Shown here: in pieces, positions 21,455-30,731 of the stretch
How the letters are laid out: each line of letters starts with the position of its first letter
How positions within the stretch are numbered: position 1 is the stretch's first letter
From: Actibacterium sp. XHP0104
Lineage (GTDB): Bacteria; Pseudomonadota; Alphaproteobacteria; Rhodobacterales; Rhodobacteraceae
Assembly: GCF_025751515.1 (NCBI RefSeq)
Contig: NZ_JAOWLE010000001.1
Coordinates: forward strand, 434,001-498,000
Direction of reading: 5' to 3'
DNA: 64,000 nt
The notes under the pieces: model-generated
Seen by the model: the letters and a program-made list of their open reading frames with translations, nothing else
The model's database searches: none
Told to the model about the DNA's origin: nothing
Position numbers and translations under genes: made by a program

Positions 21455-21901
21455 ATGCGCGGGCTGAAGAAACAGCGGCGAATTCAGATCATCATCGTGG
21501 CCTTCGTGGCCCTGGCGATCAGCACCGGGCTGATCGGTTATGCCATGCGCGATGGGATCAACTTTTTCCGCTCGCCCACGCAAGTCGTCGAAGAGCCGCC
21601 CGCGCCCAGCGAGACCTTTCGCATCGGCGGGTTGGTCGAAGAGGGCAGCCTGATCCGCGGCCAGGGCGAGACCGTGCGCTTTTCGGTGACCGATGGCGGT
21701 GCTTCGGTGCCGGTGACCTATACCGGCGTTCTGCCCGACCTGTTTGGCGAAAACCAGGGCATGATCGGCACCGGCAAGCTGGTCGACGGGGTGTTCGTCG
21801 CCAACGAGATCCTGGCCAAGCATGACGAGACCTATATGCCGAAAGAGGTCGTCGACGCGCTGAAAGAGCAGGGCATCTACCAAGAGCCCGGCGATAGCTG
21901 A
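21455..21901 (+). CDS. ccmE: cytochrome c maturation haem chaperone CcmE
   Basis: CcmE is a membrane-anchored periplasmic protein that covalently holds haem through a His and passes it to the CcmF/CcmH complex. The 148-residue product has one N-terminal membrane span (about 10-30), a beta-barrel domain, and the haem-binding motif AKHDETYMP with His123 and Tyr127. AAGGAG precedes the start. The next maturation gene, ccmF, is displaced about 1.46 kb downstream by the inserted lysis cassette. Confidence 0.95.
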   Translation: MRGLKKQRRIQIIIVAFVALAISTGLIGYAMRDGINFFRSPTQVVEEPPAPSETFRIGGLVEEGSLIRGQGETVRFSVTDGGASVPVTYTGVLPDLFGENQGMIGTGKLVDGVFVANEILAKHDETYMPKEVVDALKEQGIYQEPGDS

Positions 21902-21952
21902 CCGCCTGCGCACGCTCGGCCCCGACAATTTTAACAAAATGCCCAGCAGTAT

Positions 21953-21981
21953 CCCCCGTGATCCAACAGTCACGGGGGTTT
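21953..21981 (+). terminator. terminator-like hairpin that contains the ribosome site of the muramidase gene
   Basis: CCCCCGTGA (21953-21961) and TCACGGGGG (21970-21978) pair perfectly with an 8-base loop and are followed by TTT. It lies 52 bases after ccmE, so it may end that transcript. The G run of its right arm is also the only Shine-Dalgarno-like sequence for the ATG at 21986, so the hairpin would hide it. Confidence 0.75.
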
Positions 21982-21985
21982 GCTT

Positions 21986-22597
21986 ATGGTATCGGTTCAA
22001 GACATCGCCAAACAGATCGTCGCCCGCGAAGGCGGTTATGTGAATGACCCGGATGATCCGGGCGGGCCGACGAAATACGGGGTGACGCTGGCCACCCTGC
22101 GCCGTCTGGGGCTGGATATCACCGGTAATGGGCGCGTTGATACGCATGACCTGCGCCGGCTGACCCGCGACAAGGCAGCCGAGATATTCGTGCAGCACTA
22201 CTTTCACCGTCCCGGTCTCGATGCTCTGCCCGAGATGCTGCAACCGCCGGTTTTCGACATGTATGTCAATGCGGGTGCCAATGCGGTGCGGGTGCTGCAA
22301 CGGCTGCTCAATGACATGGGGCAGGGGCTGGTGGTGGATGGGGTGATCGGCCCGCGCACCGCCGCCGCCGCCCATTCGGCCGCCGAGGCCGCGCCGGGTC
22401 ATCTTGTTGACGCCTATGGGATCGCCCGGCGAAATTATTACTATGCCCTCGGCGACCAGCGCCCGGCCAGCCGCAAATACGCAAAGCGCCGCGATGGCGG
22501 CAAGGGCGGCTGGATCACCCGGGCCGAGGAATTCATCGCGCCGCGCTATCATTTGTCGGCGGCCCAACATGCGGAACGGGTGGCGTCATGGGGTTGA
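21986..22597 (+). CDS. holin-associated N-acetylmuramidase (GH108 endolysin)
   Basis: The 203-residue protein has the glycoside hydrolase 108 signature near its start: VAREGGYVNDPDDPGGPTKYGVT, with the catalytic Glu at 15, then a C-terminal peptidoglycan-binding-like part (MGQGLVVDGVIGPRTAAA). It cuts the glycan strand of peptidoglycan. No signal peptide is seen, as expected for an endolysin released through a holin. It overlaps the holin gene by 10 bases. The pair resembles the lysis genes that release the Rhodobacter capsulatus gene transfer agent. A TTG at 21980 is an alternative start. Confidence 0.88.
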   Translation: MVSVQDIAKQIVAREGGYVNDPDDPGGPTKYGVTLATLRRLGLDITGNGRVDTHDLRRLTRDKAAEIFVQHYFHRPGLDALPEMLQPPVFDMYVNAGANAVRVLQRLLNDMGQGLVVDGVIGPRTAAAAHSAAEAAPGHLVDAYGIARRNYYYALGDQRPASRKYAKRRDGGKGGWITRAEEFIAPRYHLSAAQHAERVASWG

Positions 22598-23130
22598 TCA
22601 CACAGGTGATGGGGCTGTTGTTCGGCCCCGGCGGCAACATGGTGCGCGAGACGGCCGAGGTGTTTCGCGTGAATGCCGAGGCCTCGGACATGCGGGCGGC
22701 CGAGGTGCAGCAGGCGGTGCTGAAACAGTTCGCGGCCGAGTTCGCGCAGATGCGGCCGGGCCTCTTTGACCGGCTGATCGACGCGCTGAACCGCCTGCCG
22801 CGCCCGATGCTGGCGCTGGGCACGCTGGGGCTGTTCGTCTCGGCCATGTTCGACCCGATCTGGTTTGCCGCGCGAATGCAGGGCATCGCGCTGGTGCCCG
22901 AGCCGCTTTGGTGGCTGCTGGGCGCGATCATCAGCTTCTATTTCGGCGCGCGTCATCAGGCCAAGGGGCAGGAATTTCAGCGATCAGTCATGGAAACCAT
23001 GGCCCGGGTGCCGGTGATGACGGGCAACCTGCGAACCCTGCGCCAGTTCGACTGGCAGGCCGAAAACGATCTGCCCGCGCCCCAGACCGGCCCCAACCCG
23101 GCGCTTGAGGATTGGAGGGCGGGCGCATGA
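22588..23130 (+). CDS. holin family protein (gene transfer agent-type)
   Basis: The 180-residue product has an amphipathic N-terminal region, two membrane spans (about 72-90, PMLALGTLGLFVSAMF, and about 106-121, LWWLLGAIISFYFGAR) and a polar C-terminus. Holins open the inner membrane so that the endolysin reaches the wall. I recall very similar proteins annotated as holins in many Rhodobacterales, adjacent to a GH108 muramidase. It overlaps both neighbours (10 bases upstream, 4 downstream), so the three genes form one translation-coupled unit. Confidence 0.85.
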   Translation: MGLITQVMGLLFGPGGNMVRETAEVFRVNAEASDMRAAEVQQAVLKQFAAEFAQMRPGLFDRLIDALNRLPRPMLALGTLGLFVSAMFDPIWFAARMQGIALVPEPLWWLLGAIISFYFGARHQAKGQEFQRSVMETMARVPVMTGNLRTLRQFDWQAENDLPAPQTGPNPALEDWRAGA

Positions 23131-23276
23131 TGGCGATGATTCCGGCCATGGCGGCGCTGGTGTCGGGCCTTAGCGCGGTCACGCTGTTCGATATCGCCCA
23201 GCGGCGTAAACAGCGCGATGCGCTGTCGCTGGCGGTGCTGGCGGCGGGGGCGATGCTGGTGCTGCTGGCGCTTTAG
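23127..23276 (+). CDS. 49-residue two-span membrane protein, third gene of the lysis cassette
   Basis: The frame starts at an ATG that overlaps the holin stop codon (ATGA) and encodes MMAMIPAMAALVSGLSAVTL, a basic turn (RRKQRD at about 26-31), then a second hydrophobic run to LLAL at residue 49. The two short hydrophobic helices around a positively charged loop predict a hairpin in the inner membrane with the loop in the cytoplasm. Its size and position suggest an antiholin or holin accessory protein. That role is inferred from position, and I know of no characterised homologue. Confidence 0.65.
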   Translation: MMAMIPAMAALVSGLSAVTLFDIAQRRKQRDALSLAVLAAGAMLVLLAL

Positions 23277-23363
23277 CCACTTCACGCAAGCGTCACCGCG
23301 TCGCATTCGAAACCGGTGATTTGACCGTTGGCCTTGGCGCGGGTTCGCCATAGTATCCGCGCC

Positions 23364-25337
23364 ATGATTGTAGAGCTTGGCCACTTTGCCCTTATCCTCG
23401 CCTTTGCCACTGCCATTGTGCAGATGGTGATCCCCTTGATCGGTGCCCATAAGGGCTGGCCGGGCTGGATGGCCGTGGCCGAGCCCGCCGCCAGCGCGCA
23501 ATTCGTTCTGACTGCGGCCAGTTTCGCGGCGCTGACCTATGCGTTCGTAACCTCGGATTTCTCGTTGCAAATCGTGGTGGCGAACTCGCATACCGCGAAA
23601 CCGATGCTCTACAAGGTGTCGGGCGTGTGGGGGAACCACGAGGGCTCGATGCTGTTGTGGGTGCTGATCCTGGCGCTGTTCGGGGCGATGGCCGCGTGGT
23701 TCGGCGGCAACCTGCCGCCTAGCCTGCGCGCGCGCGTTCTGGGGGTGCAGGCGGCGGTGGGTGTCGCGTTTTTCGCGTTCATCCTCTTCACCTCGAACCC
23801 GTTCACCCGCCTGGCGGTGCCGCCTTTTGACGGCAAGGATCTGAACCCGCTGCTGCAAGACCCCGGATTGGCCTTTCACCCGCCGTTCCTCTACCTGGGC
23901 TATGTTGGTCTAAGTCTTTGTTTTTCCTTCGCTGTTGCTGCGCTGATCGAGGGGCGGATTGATGCCGCCTGGGGGCGCTGGGTGCGGCCCTGGACGCTGC
24001 TCAGCTGGCTGTTTCTGTCGATCGGCATCGGGCTGGGGTCGTGGTGGGCCTATTACGAGCTGGGCTGGGGCGGTTTCTGGTTCTGGGATCCAGTTGAAAA
24101 CGCGTCGTTCATGCCCTGGCTTTTGGCGGCGGCGCTGCTGCATTCGGCCATCGTCGTGGAAAAGCGCGAGTCGCTGAAAAGCTGGACGATCCTGCTGGCG
24201 ATCATGGCGTTCAGCTTCTCGCTGATCGGCACGTTCATCGTGCGCTCGGGCGTGATCACCAGCGTGCATGCCTTTGCATCCGACCCCACGCGCGGGGTGT
24301 TCATCCTGGGCATTCTGGCGCTGTTCACGGGCGGGGCGCTGACGCTGTTTGCCGCACGGGCCGGCGCGATGCAGGCCAAGGGTGTGTTCGGCATGGTCAG
24401 CCGCGAAAGCGCGCTGGTGCTGAACAACATCCTGCTGGCGGTTGCGGCGCTTGTGGTTTTTGTCGGCACGATCTGGCCGCTGGTGGCCGAGATGGCCTTT
24501 GGCCGCAAGCTGTCGGTTGGCGCGCCGTTCTTTGACATGGCGTTCACGCCCTTCATGGTCATGCTGGCGCTGGTCCTGCCGATCGGGGCGATCATTCCGT
24601 GGAAGCGCGCGCGGCTGGGCCGTGCCGTGAAACAGCTGGCCCCGGCGCTGATGCTGGCGCTGGCGGTCGGGGCGCTGGTCTGGGCGATGCAGACCGGGCG
24701 TTCGGCGCTTGGGCCGGTGGGCATGTTCCTTGGCACCTGGCTGGTGACCGGGGCGGCGGTCGATCTGTTCACCCGCTCGGGGCGCGGCGCCTTTGGGGCG
24801 CGTCTGGGGCGCATCTGGCGCCTGCCGCGGGCCGACTGGGGCAAGGCCGTGGCCCATTCGGGGCTGGGCATCACCATGATGGGCATTGCCGGGCTGACCG
24901 CCTGGGAAGAAGAAGACATCCGCGTCACCCAACTGGGCGAGCGGTTCGAGGTCGGCGCCTGGGGCATCAGCCTGGATGAGGTCAACCGCGTGCAGGGGCC
25001 GAACTATTTCTCGACCACCGGCACCATGACCATCTGGAAGGGTGAGAATGCGCTTTACACCCTGCACCCGGAAAAACGCACCTATCCCGTGGCCAAGATG
25101 CCGACGACCGAGGCGGCGATTCACAACGGGTTCTGGCGCGATATCTACGTGGTGATCGGCGATCCGCAGGATGGCGGCGGCTGGGCCGTACGCACCTATA
25201 TCAAGCCGCTGGCCAACTGGATCTGGGCCGGTACCATCATCATGGCCCTGGGCGGCTTGCTCAGCCTGTCGGACCGCCGCTACCGCGTGGCGGCCGGGGC
25301 GCGCAAATCGGCCCCCGATGCCGTGCCTGCGGAGTGA
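23364..25337 (+). CDS. ccmF: cytochrome c haem lyase subunit CcmF
   Basis: CcmF is the large membrane protein that joins haem from CcmE to apocytochrome c. The 657-residue product starts MIVELGHFALILAF and is a multi-span protein. It contains the Trp-rich haem-handling motif WGGFWFWDPVENASFMPW (residues about 233-250) and a large C-terminal periplasmic part (WEEEDIRVTQLGERFEVGAW). The start is at 23364; an in-frame ATG 36 bases upstream is less likely. It is followed by ccmH after four bases and lies 87 bases after the lysis cassette. Confidence 0.95.
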   Translation: MIVELGHFALILAFATAIVQMVIPLIGAHKGWPGWMAVAEPAASAQFVLTAASFAALTYAFVTSDFSLQIVVANSHTAKPMLYKVSGVWGNHEGSMLLWVLILALFGAMAAWFGGNLPPSLRARVLGVQAAVGVAFFAFILFTSNPFTRLAVPPFDGKDLNPLLQDPGLAFHPPFLYLGYVGLSLCFSFAVAALIEGRIDAAWGRWVRPWTLLSWLFLSIGIGLGSWWAYYELGWGGFWFWDPVENASFMPWLLAAALLHSAIVVEKRESLKSWTILLAIMAFSFSLIGTFIVRSGVITSVHAFASDPTRGVFILGILALFTGGALTLFAARAGAMQAKGVFGMVSRESALVLNNILLAVAALVVFVGTIWPLVAEMAFGRKLSVGAPFFDMAFTPFMVMLALVLPIGAIIPWKRARLGRAVKQLAPALMLALAVGALVWAMQTGRSALGPVGMFLGTWLVTGAAVDLFTRSGRGAFGARLGRIWRLPRADWGKAVAHSGLGITMMGIAGLTAWEEEDIRVTQLGERFEVGAWGISLDEVNRVQGPNYFSTTGTMTIWKGENALYTLHPEKRTYPVAKMPTTEAAIHNGFWRDIYVVIGDPQDGGGWAVRTYIKPLANWIWAGTIIMALGGLLSLSDRRYRVAAGARKSAPDAVPAE

Positions 25338-25341
25338 CGCG

Positions 25342-25800
25342 ATGAAACGCCTGATCCTAACCCTGTGCCTGATCCTGACCGCGCCGATGGCGCAGGCGGT
25401 TCTGCCCGATGAAATCCTGCCCGACCCGGCGATGGAGTCGCGGGCGCGCGAGATTTCGAAAGATCTGCGCTGTCTGGTCTGCCGGAATGAGAGCATCGAC
25501 GATTCAAACGCCGAACTGGCGCGCGATCTGCGCCTTCTGGTGCGCGAACGGCTTGTGGCCGGTGACAGCAACGATCAGGTCGTTGATTTCGTGGTCGATC
25601 GCTACGGCGAATATGTGCTGCTCAAACCCACCGCCTCGGGGGCCAACCTGGTGCTGTGGATCGCGGGGCCGGCGATGCTGATCATCGCGCTGGGGATCGG
25701 GTTCGTCTATCTGCGCGGCCGTCGCCGGGCCGATGATAGCGCGCCCCAGGCCCTGTCGGATGACGAGGCCGCGCGGCTGAAGGAAATCATGGGCGAGTGA
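25342..25800 (+). CDS. ccmH: cytochrome c maturation thiol protein CcmH (Ccl2 type)
   Basis: CcmH reduces the haem-binding Cys pair of apocytochromes in the periplasm. The 152-residue product has a signal peptide (about 1-19, ending MAQA), the redox motif DLRCLVCRNES with Cys44 and Cys47, and one C-terminal membrane anchor (about 104-123). This is the short single-module form of alphaproteobacteria, and no CcmI/CycH-like gene follows. The 4-base spacing to ccmF indicates coupling. Confidence 0.94.
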   Translation: MKRLILTLCLILTAPMAQAVLPDEILPDPAMESRAREISKDLRCLVCRNESIDDSNAELARDLRLLVRERLVAGDSNDQVVDFVVDRYGEYVLLKPTASGANLVLWIAGPAMLIIALGIGFVYLRGRRRADDSAPQALSDDEAARLKEIMGE

Positions 25801-25872
25801 CCCGGCGTTGCGCTTTCTGACGCAGCGCCGCCCGCCTATTCTGCCCGCAGGATCACCCAAGGAGACACCGTC

Positions 25873-26649
25873 ATGGATTATGAGGCAATCACCTATGCGC
25901 TGACCGACGGTGTCGCGGTTCTGACGCTGAACCGCCCCGACAAGATGAATGCGCTGAACACCCAGATGCGCGCCGAGATTGCCCATGCGATGCGTGTCGC
26001 GGGCGACGAGGCGCGGGTGGTGGTGATCACCGGGGCCGGGCGGGCCTTTTGCGCGGGTCAGGATCTGGGCGATGGCGGCAATGCCGCGACGCTGAACATG
26101 GAACGCACCCTGCGCGACGAATACGAACCCATGCTGCGCCGGATCATGGATTGCCCGGTGCCCACCATCGCCGCCGTCAACGGCGCGGCGGCGGGGGCAG
26201 GGGCCAACCTGGCGCTGGCGGCGGATGTGGTCATCGCCTCCGAGGCCGCCAGTTTCACCCAGGCCTTTACCCGCATTGGCCTGATCCCCGATGCCGGTGG
26301 CACCTATTGGCTGCCGCGCCAGGTGGGCTTTGCCCGCGCCATGGGGGCCGCGCTATTCGCCGAGCCCGTCAGCGCCCATCAGGCGGTCGAATGGGGCATG
26401 ATCTGGGAGGCCGTCGCGCCTGACGCCTTTGACGCCCATTGGCGCGCGCGCGCGGCCAAGCTGGCGCAGGGGCCAACCGTGGCCTATTCCAAGGTCAAAG
26501 AGGCCCTGCGCGCCAGCGGACAAAACGATCTGGAACAACAGCTTGCGCTCGAGGCGCGCCTGCAGGGCCATTGCGGCGCGACCCGCGATTTCAAAGAGGG
26601 TGTTCTGGCCTTTCTGGAAAAGCGCGCCGCGCAGTTCGAGGGCCGCTAG
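25873..26649 (+). CDS. enoyl-CoA hydratase/isomerase family protein, PaaG-like
   Basis: The 258-residue crotonase-fold protein has the oxyanion-hole segments GAGRAFCAGQDL (54-65) and AVNGAAAGAGANLALAADV (101-119). At the catalytic region it carries GLIPDAGGTYWLP with Asp140, as in the PaaG (epoxyphenylacetyl-CoA isomerase) branch, and lacks the second Glu used by true hydratases. AAGGAG precedes the start. No phenylacetate genes are nearby, so the substrate is uncertain. Isomerase activity is more likely than hydration. Confidence 0.85.
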   Translation: MDYEAITYALTDGVAVLTLNRPDKMNALNTQMRAEIAHAMRVAGDEARVVVITGAGRAFCAGQDLGDGGNAATLNMERTLRDEYEPMLRRIMDCPVPTIAAVNGAAAGAGANLALAADVVIASEAASFTQAFTRIGLIPDAGGTYWLPRQVGFARAMGAALFAEPVSAHQAVEWGMIWEAVAPDAFDAHWRARAAKLAQGPTVAYSKVKEALRASGQNDLEQQLALEARLQGHCGATRDFKEGVLAFLEKRAAQFEGR

Positions 26650-26713
26650 TCTCACGTCAAAATGACACGCGCCGCGCCGCTTTCGCCCTATACTGGGTGA
26701 AAGGAGGCCGCCG

Positions 26714-27280
26714 ATGCGCGCGTTGACACTTGCGATCTTGCTGACTTGGTACGGCCTGTCCGCATGGGCCGCGCCCCGGCAGTATGTGCTGGACGCGCCG
26801 CGGTCGCTGGTCGTCTTCACCTGGTTTCTGGGCGATGACCCGGTGCGCGGGTCAATGTCGGTGCGCCAGGCCGATCTGCAGATCGATTTTGACCAGGTTG
26901 CCAATTCGACGATCGATGTGGCTCTGGATGCGACGCAGGCGCAGGCCGGGTTTGCCTTTGCCACCCAGGCGATGAAGGGCCCCAAGATCCTGCGCGTGGC
27001 CGATTACCCCGATATCACCTTTCGCAGCACCCGCATCCGCCCCGAAGGGCAGGGCGCCGTGGTCGAGGGCGAGCTGACCATCCGTGGCATCAGCCGCCCG
27101 GTTACCTTTACCGCCCAGCTCTACCGCCAGCGCGATACCCAGCCGGGCGATCTCAGTCGGCTCAGCGTGTTGCTGAAAGGCGCGGTCAGCCGGTCCGAAT
27201 TCGGCGCGACCGGTTGGAGCGACATGGCCGGCGACCGCGTGGAATTCGAGGTTCTGGCCCGTATCGAGCGGGCCCGCTGA
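26714..27280 (+). CDS. YceI family periplasmic protein
   Basis: The 188-residue product has a signal peptide (about 1-21, ending AWAA) and the YceI lipocalin-like barrel: YVLDAPRSLVVFTWFLGDDPVRGSM at the start, FATQAMKGPKILRVADYPDITF in the middle, and LTIRGISRPVTFT near the end. The family binds isoprenoid-type lipids such as polyprenyl compounds. The gene is one base from a cytochrome b561-type gene, a pairing seen in many bacteria. AAAGGAGG lies just upstream of the start. Confidence 0.9.
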   Translation: MRALTLAILLTWYGLSAWAAPRQYVLDAPRSLVVFTWFLGDDPVRGSMSVRQADLQIDFDQVANSTIDVALDATQAQAGFAFATQAMKGPKILRVADYPDITFRSTRIRPEGQGAVVEGELTIRGISRPVTFTAQLYRQRDTQPGDLSRLSVLLKGAVSRSEFGATGWSDMAGDRVEFEVLARIERAR

Positions 27281-27281
27281 G

Positions 27282-27827
27282 ATGGGCGTGCGCAACAGGG
27301 CCGACGGGTTTGGCTGGGTCAGCCGCACGATCCACTGGCTGATGGCGGCGGGCATCATCGGGGCGCTGATCCTGGGCACGGTGATTGCCGACATGAAGGT
27401 CAACCTCTCCAACCTGTGGCTGTTCGGCCTGCATAAAAGCGCTGGCATCGCCTTGCTGGCGCTGTTCGTGCTGCGGCTGGGCTGGCATCGACTGACGCCG
27501 CCACCTGCGCCCATCGCCGAGGGCACGCCTGAGTGGCAGCTTGCGCTGGCGGCGGGGGTGCATCGGGGGCTGTATCTGCTGATGGGGCTGGTGCCCCTGA
27601 CCGGCTGGGCGGCCAGCGGGGCAAGCGGTCTGGATGTGGTCGTGTTCGGGGGCGTGACCCTGCCGCCGCTGGCCCCGGTGTCAGAGGCCTGGGAAAAGGG
27701 TCTGTTCGCGCTGCACTGGGGGCTGACACGCCTGTTGATCGGGTTGCTTGCGTTGCATGTGGCCGGGGCGCTTTACCGGCATTTCATCAAACGCGACCGC
27801 AGCCTGCGCCGGATCATCGGCGGCTGA
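27282..27827 (+). CDS. cytochrome b/b561 family membrane protein
   Basis: The 181-residue protein has four predicted membrane spans and conserved His residues suited to bind two haems: SRTIHWLMAAGIIGAL near the N-terminus, LFGLHKSAGIALL, then HRGLYLLMGLVPLTGW, and ALHVAGALYRHFIKRD at the end. It probably moves electrons across or along the inner membrane. The adjacent yceI-like gene suggests that they act together, perhaps on quinone or polyprenyl compounds; the electron partners are unknown. Confidence 0.9.
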   Translation: MGVRNRADGFGWVSRTIHWLMAAGIIGALILGTVIADMKVNLSNLWLFGLHKSAGIALLALFVLRLGWHRLTPPPAPIAEGTPEWQLALAAGVHRGLYLLMGLVPLTGWAASGASGLDVVVFGGVTLPPLAPVSEAWEKGLFALHWGLTRLLIGLLALHVAGALYRHFIKRDRSLRRIIGG

Positions 27828-27835
27828 GGCGCATG

Positions 27836-27860
27836 AAAAAGGCCACCCCGCGGGGTGGCC
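27836..27860 (-). terminator. rho-independent terminator of gltA
   Basis: A perfect 20-base palindrome (GGCCACCCCG CGGGGTGGCC, 27841-27860) is followed on the minus strand by five T residues. It lies 27 bases after the gltA stop codon. The same palindrome also faces the converging cytochrome b561 transcript. Confidence 0.8.
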
Positions 27861-27887
27861 TGATCCTGTTGCGATCCGGGATGCGGA

Positions 27888-29183
27888 TCAGCGGGTCTCG
27901 ATTTCGGTGTAATCGCGCATGGCGTGACCGGTATAAAGCTGACGCGGACGGCCGATTTTCAGGCCCGGCTCCGAGATCATCTCTTTCCACTGGCTGACCC
28001 AGCCGACGGTGCGCGACAGCGCAAAGATCGGGGTGAACATCGAGGTCGGGAAGCCCATGGCCTCGAGGATGATGCCCGAATAGAAGTCGACGTTCGGGAA
28101 CAGCTTCTTCTCGGCGAAATACGGATCTTCCAGCGCCTGGCGCTCCAGCTCCTTGGCGACTTGCAGGGTCGGGTTGTTCTCGACGCCCAGCAGGTCCAGC
28201 ACTTCGTCGGCCGACTGTTTCATCACCTTGGCGCGCGGGTCAAAGTTCTTGTACACGCGGTGGCCAAAGCCCATCAGGCGGAACGGATCGTTCTTGTCCT
28301 TGGCGCGGGCGATGAACTCGGGAATGCGATCAACACTGCCGATGGTGCGCAGCATTTCCAGGCAGGCCTGGTTGGCGCCGCCATGGGCCGGACCCCACAG
28401 GCAGGCGATGCCGGCGGCGATCGACGCGAACGGGTTGGCACCCGAGGACGAGGCCAGGCGAACGGTCGAGGTCGAGGCGTTCTGCTCGTGGTCGGCATGC
28501 AGGGTAAAGATGCGATCCATGGCGCGGCTGAGGATCGGGTCGACCTTGTATTCCTCGCAGGGCACGGCGAAGCACATGCTGAGGAAGTTCGAGGCGTAAT
28601 CCAGATCGTTGCGCGGATACACGAAGGGCTGACCGACGGTGTATTTATAGGCCATCGCGGCGATGGTCGGCATCTTGGCGATCAGGCGGATCGTGGCGAC
28701 CTCGCGCTGCCAGGGGTCCGAAATATCGGTCGAGTCGTGATAGAAGGCCGACATCGCGCCGACCACGCCGACCATGACGGCCATCGGGTGCGCGTCGCGG
28801 CGGAAGCCCGAGAAGAACTTGTGGATCTGCTCGTGCACCATGGTGTGGCGGGTGATACGGCTTTCGAAATCTTCGAGTTGCGCGGCGGACGGCAGTTCCC
28901 CGTAAAGCAGCAGGTAGCAGACTTCCAGGTAGTGCGACTTTTCGGCCAGTTGGTCGATCGGATAGCCGCGGTGCAGCAGCTCGCCTTTTTCACCGTCGAT
29001 GAAGGTGATGGTCGATTCACAGGACGAAGTCGAGGTAAAGCCCGGGTCGTGGGTAAACACACCGCCTTGACCATACAGTTTGCTGATGTCGATCACGTCA
29101 GGCCCCGCGGTGGGGGTGTACATCGGCAGCTCAAGCGTTTTATCGCCGATGGTCAGCGTGGCGGTCTTGGTGCTTTCAGGCAT
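27888..29183 (-). CDS. gltA: citrate synthase
   Basis: GltA condenses acetyl-CoA with oxaloacetate at the entry of the TCA cycle. The 431-residue length and motifs mark the hexameric type of Gram-negative bacteria: [21 protein letters not shown] near 60-80, [17 protein letters not shown] with a catalytic His (about 230-246), [15 protein letters not shown] with a second His (about 308-322), and a later Asp in VDFYSGI. GAGGGA precedes the start. A strong terminator follows. gltX lies 67 bases upstream, co-oriented. Confidence 0.96.
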   Translation of the reverse strand: MPESTKTATLTIGDKTLELPMYTPTAGPDVIDISKLYGQGGVFTHDPGFTSTSSCESTITFIDGEKGELLHRGYPIDQLAEKSHYLEVCYLLLYGELPSAAQLEDFESRITRHTMVHEQIHKFFSGFRRDAHPMAVMVGVVGAMSAFYHDSTDISDPWQREVATIRLIAKMPTIAAMAYKYTVGQPFVYPRNDLDYASNFLSMCFAVPCEEYKVDPILSRAMDRIFTLHADHEQNASTSTVRLASSSGANPFASIAAGIACLWGPAHGGANQACLEMLRTIGSVDRIPEFIARAKDKNDPFRLMGFGHRVYKNFDPRAKVMKQSADEVLDLLGVENNPTLQVAKELERQALEDPYFAEKKLFPNVDFYSGIILEAMGFPTSMFTPIFALSRTVGWVSQWKEMISEPGLKIGRPRQLYTGHAMRDYTEIETR

Positions 29184-29250
29184 TCTCGTCCCTCTCTGAG
29201 AGACCGGCAGCGCGCCGGTCGGTGACTAGCAGCTTTGCGGGGGGGCCCGC

Positions 29251-30654
29251 TTATGGCTTTACATCGGCGATCCGGGCCAAAGTCTCCTCCCGGCCGATGA
29301 GCAGCATCATATCGAATACGCTTGGCGATACTGTGCGTCCCGCCAAGGCGGCGCGCAAGGGTTGAGCGAGTTTTCCCAGCTTTACTCCCCGAGCTTCGGC
29401 AAACCCAGCAACCGTCTCTTCCAGCGCCTCACGCGACCAGCTAGCATTTTGCAATTCATGCGTCAATTCGTTCAGTATACCACGGGATACATTATCCAGC
29501 GCCTTGGCGGACTTTTCATCCGGTTCAAAGGGTCGCGAAGCCAGAATAAAGTGCGCTTTTTCAATAAGTTGAAAGAAAGATCGACTGCCCTGTTTGACCA
29601 GCGGCAGCGCCTTGGTCAAATCTTCTTTTTGACGCTCTGTCAGCGGGTTCAGCCCGGCAGAGGGCAGGAAAGCCTGCAATTCGGTCATCAGCAGAGAATC
29701 CTCTGCGGCGGCGATGTGCTGGCCCGACAGGTTTTCCAGTTTCTTGAAATCGAAACGCGCAGGTGATTTGCCGATTCCATCCAGCCCGAACCATTCGCGG
29801 GCCTGGGCATCGGTAAAGAATTCATCGTCGCCATGGCTCCAGCCCAGGCGGGCCAGGTAGTTGCGCATCGCGGCGGCCGGATAGCCCATGGCCTGGTATT
29901 CATCGACCCCCAGCGCGCCGTGGCGTTTCGACAGTTTCTTGCCGTCGGGGCCGTGGATCAGCGGGATATGCGCCCAGACCGGCACGTCCCAGCCCATCGC
30001 GTCATAGACCAGCTGCTGGCGCGCGGCATTGTTCAGGTGGTCATCGCCACGGATGGCGTGGGTCACGCCCATGTCATGGTCATCTACAACGACTGCCAGC
30101 ATGTAGACCGGGGTGCCATCCGAACGTAACAGGATCATGTCGTCCAGCTGATCGTTTCGGATCGTGACATTGCCCTGCACCTGGTCGCGGATCACGGTCT
30201 CGCCGTCTTGCGGGGCCTTGATGCGGATCACATAGGGCGCGTCGGGATGGGTGGCCGGGTCGGCGTCGCGCCAGGGGCTGCGATAAAGGGTCGAGCGTTT
30301 CTCGGCCTGGGCGGCGTCGCGAAAGGCCTGGATTTCCTCTTGGGTCGCGAAACATTTATAGGCCTTGCCCTCGGCCAGCAGCTGATGCGCCACCTCGGCA
30401 TGGCGGTCGGCGCGGGCGAACTGGCTGATCGGTTCGCCGTCCCAGTCAAGGCCCAGCCAGGTCAGGCCCTTCAGGATCGCCTCGGTCGCCTCGGGGGTAG
30501 ACCGGGCGCGGTCGGTGTCCTCGATCCGCAGCAGGAACTTGCCGCCACGCCCGCGCGCGAACAGCCAGTTGAACAGCGCCGTGCGCGCCCCGCCGATATG
30601 CAGATAGCCGGTGGGCGAGGGGGCGAAGCGGGTGACGACCGGCGTGTCGGACAT
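29251..30654 (-). CDS. gltX: glutamyl-tRNA synthetase
   Basis: The 467-residue class I synthetase shows the HIGH-type motif [20 protein letters not shown] (residues 11-30) and the KMSKS-type motif KKLSKRHG (about residue 240). It charges tRNA-Glu, and in many alphaproteobacteria one of two copies also charges tRNA-Gln for later amidation. I cannot tell from this window whether a second copy exists. The gene is divergent from comEC with 77 bases between. Confidence 0.95.
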   Translation of the reverse strand: MSDTPVVTRFAPSPTGYLHIGGARTALFNWLFARGRGGKFLLRIEDTDRARSTPEATEAILKGLTWLGLDWDGEPISQFARADRHAEVAHQLLAEGKAYKCFATQEEIQAFRDAAQAEKRSTLYRSPWRDADPATHPDAPYVIRIKAPQDGETVIRDQVQGNVTIRNDQLDDMILLRSDGTPVYMLAVVVDDHDMGVTHAIRGDDHLNNAARQQLVYDAMGWDVPVWAHIPLIHGPDGKKLSKRHGALGVDEYQAMGYPAAAMRNYLARLGWSHGDDEFFTDAQAREWFGLDGIGKSPARFDFKKLENLSGQHIAAAEDSLLMTELQAFLPSAGLNPLTERQKEDLTKALPLVKQGSRSFFQLIEKAHFILASRPFEPDEKSAKALDNVSRGILNELTHELQNASWSREALEETVAGFAEARGVKLGKLAQPLRAALAGRTVSPSVFDMMLLIGREETLARIADVKP

Positions 30655-30731
30655 GGGGCGTTAACCTTCTGGAAACCAATTGCGGAATAGCGTTGGGGCC
30701 TGAGTAATCAATCGGGCGGGAGAGAACAAGC

